This document shows positions 22,153 to 33,752 of a DNA stretch of 64,000 nt, in pieces (within the stretch, counting starts at the first letter, position 1; each line of letters begins with the position of its first letter). Source of the DNA: Helianthus annuus (lineage: Eukaryota; Streptophyta; Magnoliopsida; Asterales; Asteraceae); contig NC_035436.2 in the NCBI RefSeq assembly GCF_002127325.2, positions 18,548,205 to 18,612,204 of the forward strand, written 5' to 3'. A program made the position numbers and the translations under genes. The notes below the pieces were generated by a model. It saw only the letters and a list, made by a program, of their open reading frames with translations, did no database searches and had not been told where the DNA came from.

Positions 22153-22680
22153 TTTAAGGGACTTACAAGTACCAAGACACGTGGAACTCGAGCGCGACGT
22201 GTGGCGGGGCTATACGAGCAACGAGGCCTCTCTAGGCAAAATAAGTGTCTTAGGCGACATACGGAGGAGTCCCCCTGGCCTGTCGCGATGCGCGGTAGAT
22301 GCCCATTAAGGCTATAAAAGCAGCAACTTGGGACACAAGCCACTCTACTGCACCATTTCGATCAACTTATGATGAAAACTCATTCTCTTATCCCTGTTTT
22401 CTTATATTATACCCCTAATTATGCGAAGCTTTGCCACGTTGTAATTGTTTAACCCTGATCACAGATTCCATACCCTGTAAGATCGATCCGAAACCCAGCA
22501 ATGGATGCCAAAGTACTGCCTGAATAAGACTATACTTTGTTAACTACGTTGGGTTTTTGATCTCGTGATGTATCGTTAAAGTTTGATTTGGGTTATTACA
22601 CTGACACGCGTTAAATTATATTTTTATTAGGAACTCAGGTTTAGCACCAGAAATCTTTAAGTTAAAACCCTAAATCAACA
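22153..22680 (+). other. Segment after LTR: G-box, TATA-like site, no gene
   Basis: It contains GACACGTGGA, a relatively GC-rich stretch and GGCTATAAAAGCAGC near 22310, so it looks like a promoter or another LTR's U3/R. It ends in CCTAAATCAACA. In unit B, 337 bp of it are absent between two GATCC words. No reading frame is supported. Confidence 0.4.
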
Positions 22681-22738
22681 ATGTGAGTCATTCTTCTTTT
22701 TTCTCACAACATTGCGAGTCATTCCTTCTTTTTTTACC
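22681..22738. repeat. 31-bp tandem repeat, two units (unit A)
   Basis: Built on GTGAGTCATTCTTC, then a T-run and CTCACAACATT. Unit B has three units (49471-49556), a one-unit length change since duplication. Confidence 0.75.
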
Positions 22739-22901
22739 AAATGCTTTGCGAAACCCTAAATTGATGACATTATAATTTTACGTTTCACAGTTTTTATTTT
22801 TATTTTATACTGTAAATAAATAATATTTTTAATTAACCAAAGTTAACGTGATAAAAGTTTGTACTAGCATTTAATTTGATATCATTTTTTAGAAAAAATA
22901 T

Positions 22902-23295
22902 CACTAAAAAGTGTGTAGTGGCAAACATAAAAGTGTCACTAAGTTCTAAAGTTTGTAGTGACAGATAAAAATGTGCCACTAAAAGCTTAAAAAGTTTTTT
23001 TGTTGGGAAGACAAAAAAGTGTCACTAAAAGGCTTTAGTGGTGCTGCTTCTATGGCACTTATTGTGTGTGCCACTCATTCACTTAGGCGTCTTTAGTGGC
23101 ACTTTTTGGGTTTTTTGTGGCACTTTTTGCAGGCCACTAAATGTCTTTTTTTGTAGTGGTGCCAACAAATAAAATATGCACCCACACAACACTTTCTCGG
23201 ATTGTATGCCACTCATTCACTTAGGCATCTTTAGTGGCACTTTTTGGGTTTTTTGTGGCACTTTTTGCATGCCACTAATGGCTTTTTATGTAGTG
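22902..23295. mobile_element. CACTA-type (En/Spm) end, duplicated with its flank, unit A
   Basis: Subterminal short repeats of GTGGCACTTTTT / AGTGTCACTAAAA in both orientations. A terminus ending TTTGTAGTG at 23158 is CACTACAAA when read inward. A 138-bp tandem duplication repeats the terminal part plus about 50 bp of flank, ending GTAGTG again at 23295. No transposase is seen; the left end is unclear (CACTAAAAAG at 22902). Confidence 0.55.
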
Positions 23296-23560
23296 GCGCC
23301 AACAAATAAAATATGCATCCGCACAAAACTTTCTCGGATGAAACATTACATTCATCTTCACCGAAATCAATATCTGAAAGAACAAAGAAACAAACCAATA
23401 CAATAGTCATCAAAGAAATTCTCCAAAGAACAAAGATGTTCAGCGTCATCGAAGAACCAACCACAACCCACAAAATCAACACATCTTACATCCAGAAAAT
23501 AGTAATATACATCATCCCAAATAAAGTTGAAAAAATGTTCATCAACTTGATTCTCGAACG

Positions 23561-25979
23561 AAATTTAGAGAAAAATGCACCGATGGTCCATGTGGGTTTT
23601 GAAATTACACCTATATTCCCCAACTGTCTAAAATTACAGTTATAGCCCCCATCTTTTGCACACCCGTTTTCAGATAGTCCCTAACGTGGATGGGGATAGT
23701 TTTTGGTGTTAAGTGTGTGTAATGACAAATATTCCCTTAGTACTAAATTTATAACTAAAAAGTTAAAAGAAAAATATTTAATATATATTAATTTCTATGT
23801 GACCCACCACCCACCCCACCCACTTCATCTGCCCCACCCTAAACCACCCACCACCATCTGCACCTTTCACCACCACCACCATCCACCTTTCACCACCATC
23901 TTCTATCTTTTTCCGTTCCTAAACCAACCATACTCATTCCAAAATCAACGGCTACCGTTACATCTCCTCCAACAATGAAACATAAACATACAGTGACCTC
24001 ATGCAATTGAAATACTGATGGAACCCTTTGATTTGTCATAACTCTCTTTCACCTCTTGATAATTTCCGGGATTTCAAAGCTTTGTTATACAATCGATTGG
24101 ACAGTATTAAATCTAACAAAATCTCAATCATATCTCATGAAACCCTTTGATTTTCATAAGTCTCTCTTACCTCTCAATAATTATCAAAAGCACCACCGTC
24201 ATACGTGAACTTCATCAGTGCTAAGTGCTAACGACGATCTACAATTCCTCAAAGCAAGGAAACTGTAAGCTTGCGTCTCCATTTAACCCCTTGTTTCTCA
24301 ACTCAAAGAACTCAACTAATAACACTCTCGATTCACCGCTCCTAGGTTTCCAAACAGCAGTAGTATAACTGCTCATTAGTTTTTCGGCGAAGGCTGAGAT
24401 TACAACGGGTTTCAGGGGTAAAGGGTGGTATTTTATGGATAGGTTATGGGTGGTGATATGGTGTTTGCAGGTAAGGTGGATTTGGTGATCATTTTTCGGG
24501 AAAAGGTATGGGTGGGTGGGGTGATGAAGTGGTGGTGGTTTGGTGGTCATCGTTTTTTAATGATGGCGGGATTTGGTGGTGGTGGTGGTGCAGCAGTGGT
24601 GGTGGTGGTGGTGGTGTTATGGTGGTGTCGAGATCGAGATCTGGTGTAGACAAGAACGAGAGAGAAAGAAAAGGGGACAGGGGTGGGGGTGGGTAGGTGG
24701 GTAAAATGTGGGACCCATTTATTAATTTTTAGGTAAATTACACTTTTTGTCCTTTATGTTTGTACCGGATTGAAAAGTATAACCTTCAACTTAAATAATT
24801 ACAACCACAATCATTTATTTGTAAAACCTACTACACCCTATGTCATTTAGCACTAACTATGTTAAAATTTTCTCAATTAAGTATGACATGTGCCATGAGG
24901 GTAGCTTGGTAATTTTACCAACATATTTAAAATATATTAAACAAATAAACAAAACCATATCTTAGTTCTCTCTCCTCACTTTCTCTCCAACCAACCCTCA
25001 CCACCACCGGTCCACCACCATTGTGACGACCACCAAATCCCACCACCACTGTCAATCTTTCTCTCTTTTCATCCCTTTCTATTTCCTATTCAATTACCCA
25101 ACAAGTTGACACAATTATCACATAAAAATCCCTTTCATAGATTGTCTAACTCAACTGGTTAGCCACACGTTAGGTTGCAATCAGAGACTTTGTCGAATCT
25201 GCTTCCCATTGTCGCCAGCGTGAAACACGTTTTCTGAATCGCCGCCCTAACAACACCGTGAAGGTTTCCTATGCTCATTATCTTCAGCAACAACATGGGT
25301 GGTTCTTCGCAGATCTAAAAAGGGTGGAAGTAGTGATGGTGGTGATCTGTAGAGAGATGAGGGGGGATGAGTGAGTGTTGGTCAAAGTGATGGTGGCCGG
25401 TGGCAGGAGTGGTGGTGGTTGGTGAGGGGTTTAGGTGGCCGTCAGCGGCAGGAGTGGAGGTATTAGGTTACAAGGGTTTTAGAGAGAGAGAGTTTGAGTG
25501 TGTGAATATGTTAGTGTTTGGCTTATAAATATAAATAAATATCTTTTTTTTTGTTTTTTTCTTTTTTTTAAATATAGTTTTTAAGTAAATCGGTGAAGTT
25601 ACAAAACTACCCTCATGTGAATAAACTTAACACAAAATTTAACCTAGTTAATGCTAAAGGACGTATGGTGAATGGGTTTTGCAAATAAAGGATTGTGACT
25701 GTAATTATTTAATTATTGAAGTTAAAGACTATATGTTGCAATCTGGTACAAACATAAAGGCCGAAAGTGTAATTTACCCGTATTTTTTTTATTAGTAAGG
25801 GCATCTTTTTTTGTCATTTCACACCCACTTAGCAACAAAAACTAACCCCACTCACGTTAGGGACTATCCGAGATACGAGAGTGCAAAAGTTAAGGACTAT
25901 GGTTGTAATTTTAGAAAGTTGGGGACTATAGGTGAAATTTCACCAAACCACAAGTCTAGGCATTTTTTCTCTAAATTTT
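23561..25979. mobile_element. Long-TIR DNA element (2.4 kb), unit A
   Basis: About 175-bp inverted repeats: the left end at 23561 starts AAATTTAGAGAAAAATGC and the right end at 25979 reads the same inward. Shared inner words include AGTCCCTAACGTG and TAAAATTACA. There is no transposase frame. The interior is CAC/GGT-rich (23860-23900 and 24560-24625). No clear target duplication. Probably a non-autonomous MULE-like element. Confidence 0.65.
24732..25778. mobile_element. Second TIR element nested in the first, unit A (1.05 kb)
   Basis: Inverted ends GGTAAATTACACTTTT and its complement at 25778, with about 200 bp of inverted similarity (TTTATGTTTGTACC, CATGAGGGTAG). It lies inside 23561-25979. 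No protein is encoded; the middle is rich in GGTGGT/CACCAC. Confidence 0.65.
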
Positions 25980-26100
25980 ATTATATTCAACCATACAATA
26001 TCAGATATATATTCATCTTCAATTTTGGCATACATAAATTTTCCTTAAAAACCAGCCTAGAGTCATTATTACCAAAAAGAATATACTAGAAAAATCATAA
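25980..26100. other. Short-repeat block left of MULE, unit A
   Basis: This 120 bp repeats the block found at about 2940-3060 and 30845-30960 (ATATCAGATGTAACTCATCT, AACCAGCCTAAAGTCATTAT), showing that the MULE inserted at the edge of a short tandem repeat. Confidence 0.6.
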
Positions 26101-26404
26101 TATTAAATTGAGTGAATTGGAAGTTTTGTCCTTTATCGTTATATCACATTTCAGGTGGTGTCCTTTATCTTTAAAATTGACCTTTATCTTTAAAATTGAC
26201 GAGTTTTGTACTTAATGTTTCCAAATCCTATATATTATGTCCTTTAGCCCTAACACAATTATTTTTTTTTTGTTAAATATGATCATGTGCCTTGCATGTG
26301 AGGGCATCTTTGTCATTTCATCTTTTAAAGGACTAATTATATAAACAAGTTTAAAAAACAAAAGGTTTTAATAAATGAAAAAAACTCTCTTATCCCCCTA
26401 TATA

Positions 26405-26438
<34 letters not shown>

Positions 26439-26530
26439 CTTTTTCTCTATGTATGACTTACCATCACCATAACCATACAACACCACTACCCACCCATCCC
26501 ATTGTAACCCACCGTCATCCAACAAAATGT

Positions 26531-27158
26531 CAGTGTTATTTTCTTTAGATATAATGCAACCGGGCTAACATTAACACTCATATAATTAAATGTCATACAA
26601 AGTCATCAAATCATTTTGAGGGATAGCTGCAGAAGTTTTTTCATCAAGTTCAACTTAAGGTTTTTGGGGTGAGTTAAACTACATAAATAAATAGTTAGTA
26701 TCAATAACCGATTAACAACTTTCAATAATTTCGCTAAAACAAAAAAAAAAAAAAAGAAAAGAAAGATAAGGGTGTGTCGTAGATCATCTTCCTGTATTTA
26801 AGACTTTAGAGGCCGGCTCTAATAGTTGCTCAAGTAACTAAAGTAATTTCAAAGCCTCGAAATTTCAACTTTTCAAGCTGCAAATATATTGACCCTTCGG
26901 AGCAGCACATGGATAATTGTACGGTTGAGGAGGGGATCCATGTCTCCCATCAGAGCAGCAGATGGATTTTGGTGAGGAGCAACACAAGCAAACAACTGCG
27001 ACATTCTCCAAAGGAGGAGATGATGGAACATCTTCTAAACCCTAATTAATAGCATCGATTGAAGAATTCAATGGCGGGAGGGGCGATCTGAGGGGTAGAT
27101 TATGGATAAAAGTAGAGGTGCAATGTGAAATTGGTTGTATAGAAGAGGTAGTAATGGT
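26531..27158. other. MULE interior left part, non-coding
   Basis: No supported frame and no recognisable captured host exon. It includes a small A-rich stretch near 26740. Confidence 0.4.
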
Positions 27159-27675
27159 GACATAGAAGATATCAAAACCATAAAAGATAGAAAGATGTAG
27201 AAGATGAAACACTTTATTATTGAATCAGTCATCACAGATTACAAACTAAAAGAGTATACATCATCTACAAGCCGGTTTAGATCACAAAGATCTAAACCGA
27301 GCTTTCTCTCACTAATACATAGTAACTCTCTCTCTAGAAATGTGCACACACTATTCAGGAATAGCTAGGGTTTGTGAATGGTTGCCTAAAGCTGATCACC
27401 CAGATCCATTCTTACTAAGATGAATGAATGTGATGGATTCCCAATTCTAACCTATACACCCATATATAGAGGTTAGGGCAAAACCCTAAGTCTTGACAAT
27501 GCATATCCAAAAATTTGGACAACACGGTACATAACTTTATCCAAGTTTGTCAACTCATAACTTCGGACCCTTTAGACTCACTTCCATCCGAATTTAATCA
27601 ATAATGTTGACCTGGGCTTTGACTTTGTTATATAGAACTGATAAAGCACAGGTACCAGCAGGAGCTGCACTAACA
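27159..27675 (-). mobile_element. 3' LTR of small non-autonomous retroelement in MULE, unit A
   Basis: It repeats 29740-30266 in direct orientation (ATAGAAGATATCAAAACC through CAGCAGGAGCTG). It ends CTGCACTAACA, so the minus-strand start is TGTTAGTGCAG, preceded by a purine-rich AAGGGTGAGTC. About 50 bp of the expected left end are missing or replaced. Confidence 0.65.
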
Positions 27676-29680
27676 GACTCACCCTTAACTGTTGCCATTA
27701 GTAATGTCTGGCATCAATAATCTTCAGTCACCGGATACTGCGCTTACAGACTCCCCCTTGACTGATGATGTCATGCCTTCTTTCTACATTGGCTGAGACT
27801 CGATCTTTCCAGCAGAGCACAACGATCTTCAACCCTTCTAATGAAAGACTTGCTGACGATCACTTAAATGGCCGCTTTGTGAAATTTGAAGCATCCAACA
27901 TCAAACACTACATATCCTCCCCCTCAAACTACTCCTGAATCAAGTTAACGCGAACCAACCTACAACCAAATGTAAGAATATCGCTCGAAACCATAATCTT
28001 CAAACGTAATTGGCAGCAAAAAGATATATTGGATTTCCAATCCCCAACCTTGAACACTTCAAACTTTACAAAGACATGAAGTTCAGTTCAATAAGTTAAT
28101 AACAAATTGAACTTTGTAAAATTACGACCACCATCTTTATCAAAATCTGCAACCCTTCATGTACGATCTCACTCGTCATATCTTCATGAATCAATCTCCT
28201 ATTTTCACGGATCCACTGAATTCCCGATGGCTTTCATCTCCAATCTTCCTCTTATCAAGAAATACCACATTAGTTCGAGAACTGACTAGCAATCATCTTG
28301 GAAGAGAGAACAAGAAACCAATCTTCACTACTCTAAACAACAACTAATAAGGCTGAATCTTTAACTAGTTGTCAACCGAGAATCCAACTTCATCACGTCC
28401 ATACTTGATTGAAAACACCAACATACTTGACAATACTCCATCACACACGAGTCTTTTTACGTACAAGCTGTTAAAGTCCAACCAAGTCACGATAATAGTC
28501 CAAGATTGTCCAAAACTCAAGTAAGGACCAAATCCGAACTCCGACAATCTTGAAAGAAACACCGTGGACCACCATTTCCGCTTCTCATCCCCTCACTTGA
28601 ACCAGACAACATAAGTACCCTGTAACTTTTCAGTAATCTAAAACTGACTTCAAATTTCCAAATTACACAAAATTCTAACTTTTGCTAATTATCCGGTACC
28701 CCCGGTTACCCGGCATAGCTAGAAAAACTCGGAACATGCATAAATCGAAACCTCCGAACTACACAAACTTCTAAACTTAACTAAAAATTTGGTACCCCCG
28801 GTAACCCAGAATTCTAGAAAGTTCACCCGAAAGCTTTTGAAACCGGGATCAGATTAATTGAACAATACTTCAGAATACAAAGACATTCGGATCAAGCAAA
28901 GAAATTCCGTATAAAACTCATAAATTCAGACTTCAAAGGAATGAAGAGATTCGTACAACACAAAGAGAATGAAGAAATCTGACAAACACTTAAACTCGCA
29001 CAAAGAGAGAATAAGTACTAACAAACACTAAGTTCAGACAGAAGAATAAGTGCGGACATATGGAATAATCTTAAGTGCGGACTTAAGATTTGATTCCTAA
29101 GTACGGACTGATAATGTATTTTAAATGCGGACAAGGTACAAACTCCTAAGTGTGGACAAGGTATTTATCATATAAGTGCGGACTGAATTGCAAGATGTAT
29201 GTACGGACAAATCTGATTGATGTTAAGTTCGGACATGGAACCATATAAGTGTGGACTTGATATTGTAAACTCACAAGTGCGGACACACTTAATCACATGT
29301 GCGGACAAGGTCTTGAACATTAAGTTCGGACAATACACACCAAGTGTGGACAGATAATGTCTCTCATTAAGTGCGGACAAGCTTTATTAAGTGAATTACA
29401 AATTTTGACAAGTGTGACTACACACTAAGTCATCAGAATAACAAATATGGACAATAAAGCTTCGAACACTTAATTAAATACAGACACTACTTTTTTTGGA
29501 TCAAAACACAGATCTTAAACAACTTGGAAAAGAGGAAAACATCTCAGACGACGAACATCTTCAAAATCTTCAAGTTTTCTGCAGAATCTTCACGTCTCCA
29601 TGATGTTTGGTGGAAACAAACATCAAATCAAGAGCAATGGTGATTCGAAAGGCGGTTGGACCATTCTGTATCGGTAACCA
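27676..29680 (-). mobile_element. Interior of small non-autonomous retroelement, unit A
   Basis: About 2 kb without a recognisable Gag or Pol. A second purine tract (minus AAGGGGGAGTCTGTAAG) near 27750 echoes the LTR edge. The segment 28379-28695 is missing in unit B. The last 450 bp before the primer site are filled by the AGTGCGGAC motif array. Best described as an LTR element without coding capacity. Confidence 0.55.
29048..29486. repeat. Dispersed AGTGCGGAC motif array (about 16 copies), unit A
   Basis: Copies of AAGTGCGGAC and near variants (AAGTACGGAC, AAGTTCGGAC, AAGTGTGGAC) recur every 20-35 bp with unrelated sequence between them. The core varies mainly at two positions. Counterpart in B: 55487-55928. 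Confidence 0.85.
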
Positions 29681-29693
29681 TGCTCTGATACCA
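29681..29693 (-). other. Primer-binding site of the small retroelement, unit A
   Basis: Minus strand TGGTATCAGAGCA, one base from the LTR edge, the initiator tRNA-Met type. Confidence 0.8.
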
Positions 29694-29694
29694 C

Positions 29695-30266
29695 TGTGAA
29701 AGCACCGGATCGATGACGAACATCAACATTGCACTTGATAGACATAGAAGATATCAAAACCATAGAAGATAGAAAGATGTAGAAGATGTAACACTTTATT
29801 ATTGAATCAGTCATCACAGATTACAAACCGAAAGAGTATACATCATCTACAAGCTGGCTTAGATCACAAATATCTAAACCAAGTTTTCTCTAACTAACAC
29901 ATAGTAACTCTCTCTCTAGAAATGTGCATACACTATTGAGGAATAGCTAGGGTTTATGAGAGGTTGCACGAAGCTGATCACCTAGATCCATTCTCACTGA
30001 GATGAATGAATGTGATGGATTCCCAATTCTAACCTATACACCCATATATATAGGTTAGGGCAAAACCCTAAGTCCTGACAATGCATATCCACAATTTCCA
30101 CAAATTCGGAAAACACAGTACATAACTTTATCCGAGTTTGTCAACTCATAAGTTCGGACCCTTTAGACTCACTTCCATCCGAATTTAATCAATAACGTTG
30201 ACTTGGGCTTTGACTTTATTATATAGAACTGATAAAGCACAGTTACCAGCAGGAGCTGTAATTACA
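29695..30266 (-). mobile_element. 5' LTR of small retroelement, unit A (572 bp)
   Basis: Starts TGTGAAAGCACC next to the primer site and ends CTGTAATTACA. The sequence from about 29740 on matches 27159-27675 with scattered substitutions. The same LTR in unit B is the target of the younger Gypsy. Confidence 0.75.
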
Positions 30267-30705
30267 ATTAGGGTTCTTAATGATGTGTAAAAAATGGGGA
30301 AATATGTGTTGGTGGTGACAGGTGTGGGTAGTGGTGGCTGACAGTGGCGGTGGTGGTGGGTGGTGATATGTGGGGGCAGTGCTTGCTAATGGTGGTAGTG
30401 GCGATGGAGAACTGGTGTGGGGGAGTGAGAGGGGTAGAGAAGAGAGAGGTGTATTCATATGTATTATGTATTATTTTTAATTTAATTTTGTTTTATTTTT
30501 TAAAATATAAAAAATGAGTTAAAAAGACTATAATACCCATGTGTTTTCTGATTAAACCGGAAAAATTAATTGGCTTAGGGCTAAAGGACATAACGTGTAG
30601 GATTTGAAAAAATTAAGTACAAATCTCATCAATTTTAAAAACAAATGACAACGTCTGAAATGTGGTATAAAGATAAAGGACAAAATTTCAATTCACTCTA
30701 TTAAA

Positions 30706-31010
30706 TTTTTGCATTATAAATTTATTACATTTATATTCAAATTCAAGAAAAAAAAAACTCCTAGAATCAGTCGCTACAAATATACACCACAATATCAACC
30801 TGATTTGGTAAGGGTGCACATTTTCATTTTATAAAAGTTATCATATTTAACCATAGAATATCAGATGTAACTCATCTTCAAATTTGACATATATAAATTT
30901 TCCTTAAAACCAGCCTAAAGTCATTATTACCAAAAAAAATTCTACTAGAAAAATCATAATATTAAATTTTTGCATTACAACTTAATTACATTTATATTCA
31001 AATTCAAGAA
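30706..31010. repeat. Two-copy direct repeat, period 261 bp (unit B)
   Basis: Counterpart of 2771-3120. TTTTTGCATTA begins at 30706 and 30967. The period is shorter than in unit A by about 39 bp, which are present only in A. Confidence 0.65.
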
Positions 31011-33270
31011 AAAAAACTGCTACTACTACTACGGTCATTAAACATTAAACAAAAAAAAAATTGTCACTAAACATACATAATTTTTGTTTACAAACATAAC
31101 TATATGAAGAACGTACACTATGGTAAAAGGTTTCAACATCAAGAATTTATTAACGTGTAACGCATATCTGTATTCAGAACAACTCAATCCTCAACGCACG
31201 TCTTATACATTTTCTCGCTTTGATTTATGATCTGATTTTTCTTCTGCGATACATCTTTTAACTTCATTCATTAGTTGTTACCAAATACATCTTTTAACTT
31301 CCATTCATTTTCGTTTTGTATAACCGTTGTAATTATAATAATCTTATAACCATATACAGGTATCCCCACCGGTTTTGATCATCGTTAAGGTCATTCAGAT
31401 CAATCCTTGAGTTCTGCCAAATCTCCTCCATCACTGCCATTAGAATTGCCCCTTTTCTGAAACAGAGCTGGATGTGCAACACTTGAGGGAAAGATATGGT
31501 TGACTCTGTAACCCGACAATCCAAACTCATTATTAATTTGGGCTAGCGAAATCTGGAGATTAGAGGTTAAAATGGGAACATCGACGAGGAATTGTTGTAG
31601 ATCAATGGAAAACAATTTCTCAATCTTTCCCTTACCTCCTCCGTGTTTACATCGCCATTGTTACTGTTTGAGGTATCCCCACCGTTTGAGGAAATGTTGT
31701 GATCCCGATGAACCAAACTCATTTTCAACCTGGGTGATTGAAAACCGAGGATCCATGGGGGTTTGTGACCCACATTCACTTAAACGAGTGCATAGATCTG
31801 AACTGTGGTAATGAAAAGAGTGTTGATTGTTGTAAATTGAAGGTGGTGTAGAGGTAAAGAAGAGGTTTGTTTCGGGTTGATTATGGTGATTGCATTAAAT
31901 TTGATTTATAGGGTACCAACTGTTCTTAATTCCTTCAAATTCAAATAATGAATTGAATGAATTGAGATTGTTGATTGCAAAAGGGAGATAATGATAGTGA
32001 AAAGAAGGTTTTGAGAGAGTGAGGAACATTGACCGGTTAAAAAGGGTCAGCATTGAATTTGATTTATAGGGTAAAACTTTATGTTTTCCCGAAGAAATTA
32101 CTCTTTACTCGGTTAAAGTTCACCTTTTTCTCCGTTAAAGTTCACCTTTTTTTTCACCTTTTTTTCTCCATTAAAGTTCATGTTTTCCTCCATTGACGTC
32201 CACGTTTTCCACCATTGAACTTCAAGTTTTCCTCTACCCAAGTTCACGTTTTCGTCTCAACTCTCAACCACCAACAACTTTTAAGGGTCTAACTCACGTT
32301 TTTCTAAAAAAAAACAATTTTTACATTCGGTGAAAATCTATGGATGCCAATAATCCTGAGCCGATAAGAAAACCAAAACCTAAAACATGTGGGTATGGGA
32401 ATCATTAGAACTAGGTTTGTAGACCTCGCACGTTGTTGCGAAACGTAGCAAATGATAATGTAAAACAAACGTTATCTGAAAATGAAGCATGTTGTTTAAA
32501 AAGCCAAACCGTCATAATCGCTTCAGTTTTTGATCACAACGTAAAATGATACTAAAAATAATTTATTTTAAATATAACATTGTTATTAACAAAACTTATA
32601 TCATACTATTGAGGAAAAAAATTAAGCACAACTATGTACTTAAGTTTTTTTGAAAAAAAAGATTAACGGACGTAAGTTATTAATGAAATATTAAATTAAT
32701 TGATAAAGCAAATATGACTGAAAAAGGCGAACATAATTATTGTAAGAAAAAAAAAATTGATAATGAAAATATGGTTTTAGAAAAAGAAAAAATGAAAATA
32801 TGTTAAAAGCTAAAAGTAAATATAATAATAAAGTATTATAATATTAAATTAATAAAATAATCAAAAACTATACATTATTATAAAAATTCATGGTCATTCG
32901 TCTACGTACTTAATCTTTTATAAAAAAAAGTAATTGACAAGCGTAAATTGTTAAAGATATGTTAAATTAGTTGATAATGGAAATATAATTTTAAAACAGA
33001 ATTATTAAGAAAATGATTATTGAAATATGGTTTAAGAAAGGAAAAAAAGAAAAAGAAAAATAAGTTAGAAGTTAAAATTAAATATAATAATAAGTATTAT
33101 AGTATTAAAATAATTATATAGTAAATCAATGGTATTATTATAAAATTAAAATCATTATGCATGGTCGTTATTAGGGAAATATCAAAATTAATAGAGAAAG
33201 AAAATGTTTTCTAAATTATATTAAATTAAAAATAAATGATAAAGAAAATATGGTTTTAGAAAAGAAAAAC
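31011..33270. other. Spacer of unit B: short frames, minisatellite, AT-rich repeats
   Basis: Counterpart of 3121-5354. It holds the 79-codon frame at 31572-31811 (not considered a gene), the TTAAAGTTCA minisatellite at 32105-32262 and the AT-rich diverged direct repeats at 32500-33270. No gene is supported. Confidence 0.5.
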
Positions 33271-33700
33271 TGTAGGATCGTTTTACTGACCAATTGAGTC
33301 AATAAGAGGCAATACACACTGTTTGAGAGGCGGAATCAAACAAACAGAGTAGAATCAGTGAAGAATGGAGTAAAAAACAGAGAGTTCACTTTAAAACAGT
33401 CTTCTCATTCAAATATCAACGTGATTACACAGTGGAATTTTGGCAGCACTTCGTGACAAGGTTCCTAATTCCGTGCCAAATGAGAAGACAACACAACTAT
33501 ATATAGACCCTCTAATTCCGCACGTAATTAGACATGACATTACAAGCGGAGTTACCTTAAGTAATTCCGTACGGAATTAGGTAATGGACACTTCATGCGA
33601 AATTACATAAACATCCCTCAACTTTACAGTTTTGACACTTTAGACCCTATACATTATGACCTAGACTTAGGACGTAGGCTTTAGACATTGTGCACCAACA
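33271..33700 (-). mobile_element. 3' LTR of minus-strand gag-only element, unit B (430 bp)
   Basis: Same edges as 5355-5791 (TGTAGGATCG to GTGCACCAACA) with a better polypurine tract (minus AAGGGGGAGTT) next to it. The TATA-like CTATATATAG is at 33497-33506. It is 7 bp shorter than the A copy through small indels. Confidence 0.65.
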
Positions 33701-33752
33701 AACTCCCCCTTGGATATAGCCGGAGTCTTCAGTCTGGTCTTCAACGCTTTCT

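Larger units (their letters stand above)
2679..30698. repeat. Tandem segmental duplication, unit A (about 27.9 kb)
   Basis: Almost every base from 2682 to 30698 has a collinear counterpart in unit B. The offset is about 27.9 kb at the left edge, falling to about 26.4 kb at the right because of private indels. The MULE-end boundary of the two units is 2764 versus 30699, a period of 27935 bp. Unit A carries a 912-bp internal duplication (7357-9180) and keeps two segments that B lacks (21962-22489 relative to B, and 28379-28695). Confidence 0.9.
26101..30707. mobile_element. MULE-like element with 9-bp target duplication, unit A
   Basis: Inverted ends GAGTGAATTG (26110) and CAATTCACTC (30698) with several hundred bp of inverted similarity (CTTTATCTTTA, AAAATTGACGAG/CTCATCAATTTT, TCCTTTAGCCCT). 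They are flanked on both sides by TATTAAATT (26101-26109 and 30699-30707), the 9-bp target duplication typical of Mutator-like elements. No transposase is encoded. Without the nested retroelement it would be about 1.5 kb, so it is non-autonomous. A (TC)n(AC)n microsatellite lies at about 26405-26437. Confidence 0.8.

Noticed and set aside
22153..22489. Independent insertion with GATCC target duplication in unit A
   Set aside because: GATCC stands at both edges, but the segment has no TG...CA or inverted ends. It contains promoter-like LTR sequence, so a deletion in unit B is the simpler explanation.
24446..24696. Gly/Val/Trp-rich frames over GGTGGT repeats (also 51264-51563)
   Set aside because: Low-complexity simple repeat inside a TIR element; the frame is open only because the repeat lacks stops.
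26405..26437. Possible regulatory polypyrimidine/AC tract
   Set aside because: It is a (TC)n(AC)n microsatellite that is largely absent in unit B (near 53178), so no function is supported.
26531..27158. Captured host gene fragment in the MULE (Pack-MULE)
   Set aside because: Neither strand gives a recognisable protein segment or exon-like structure.
29048..29486. Possible CRISPR-like array because of a repeated short motif
   Set aside because: The word is only 9-10 bp, variable, irregularly spaced and inside a plant retroelement next to its primer site.
30243..30458. 71-codon minus frame, Pro/Ser/His-rich
   Set aside because: It lies in the MULE right TIR on simple CACC-type sequence, and the left TIR has no equivalent frame.
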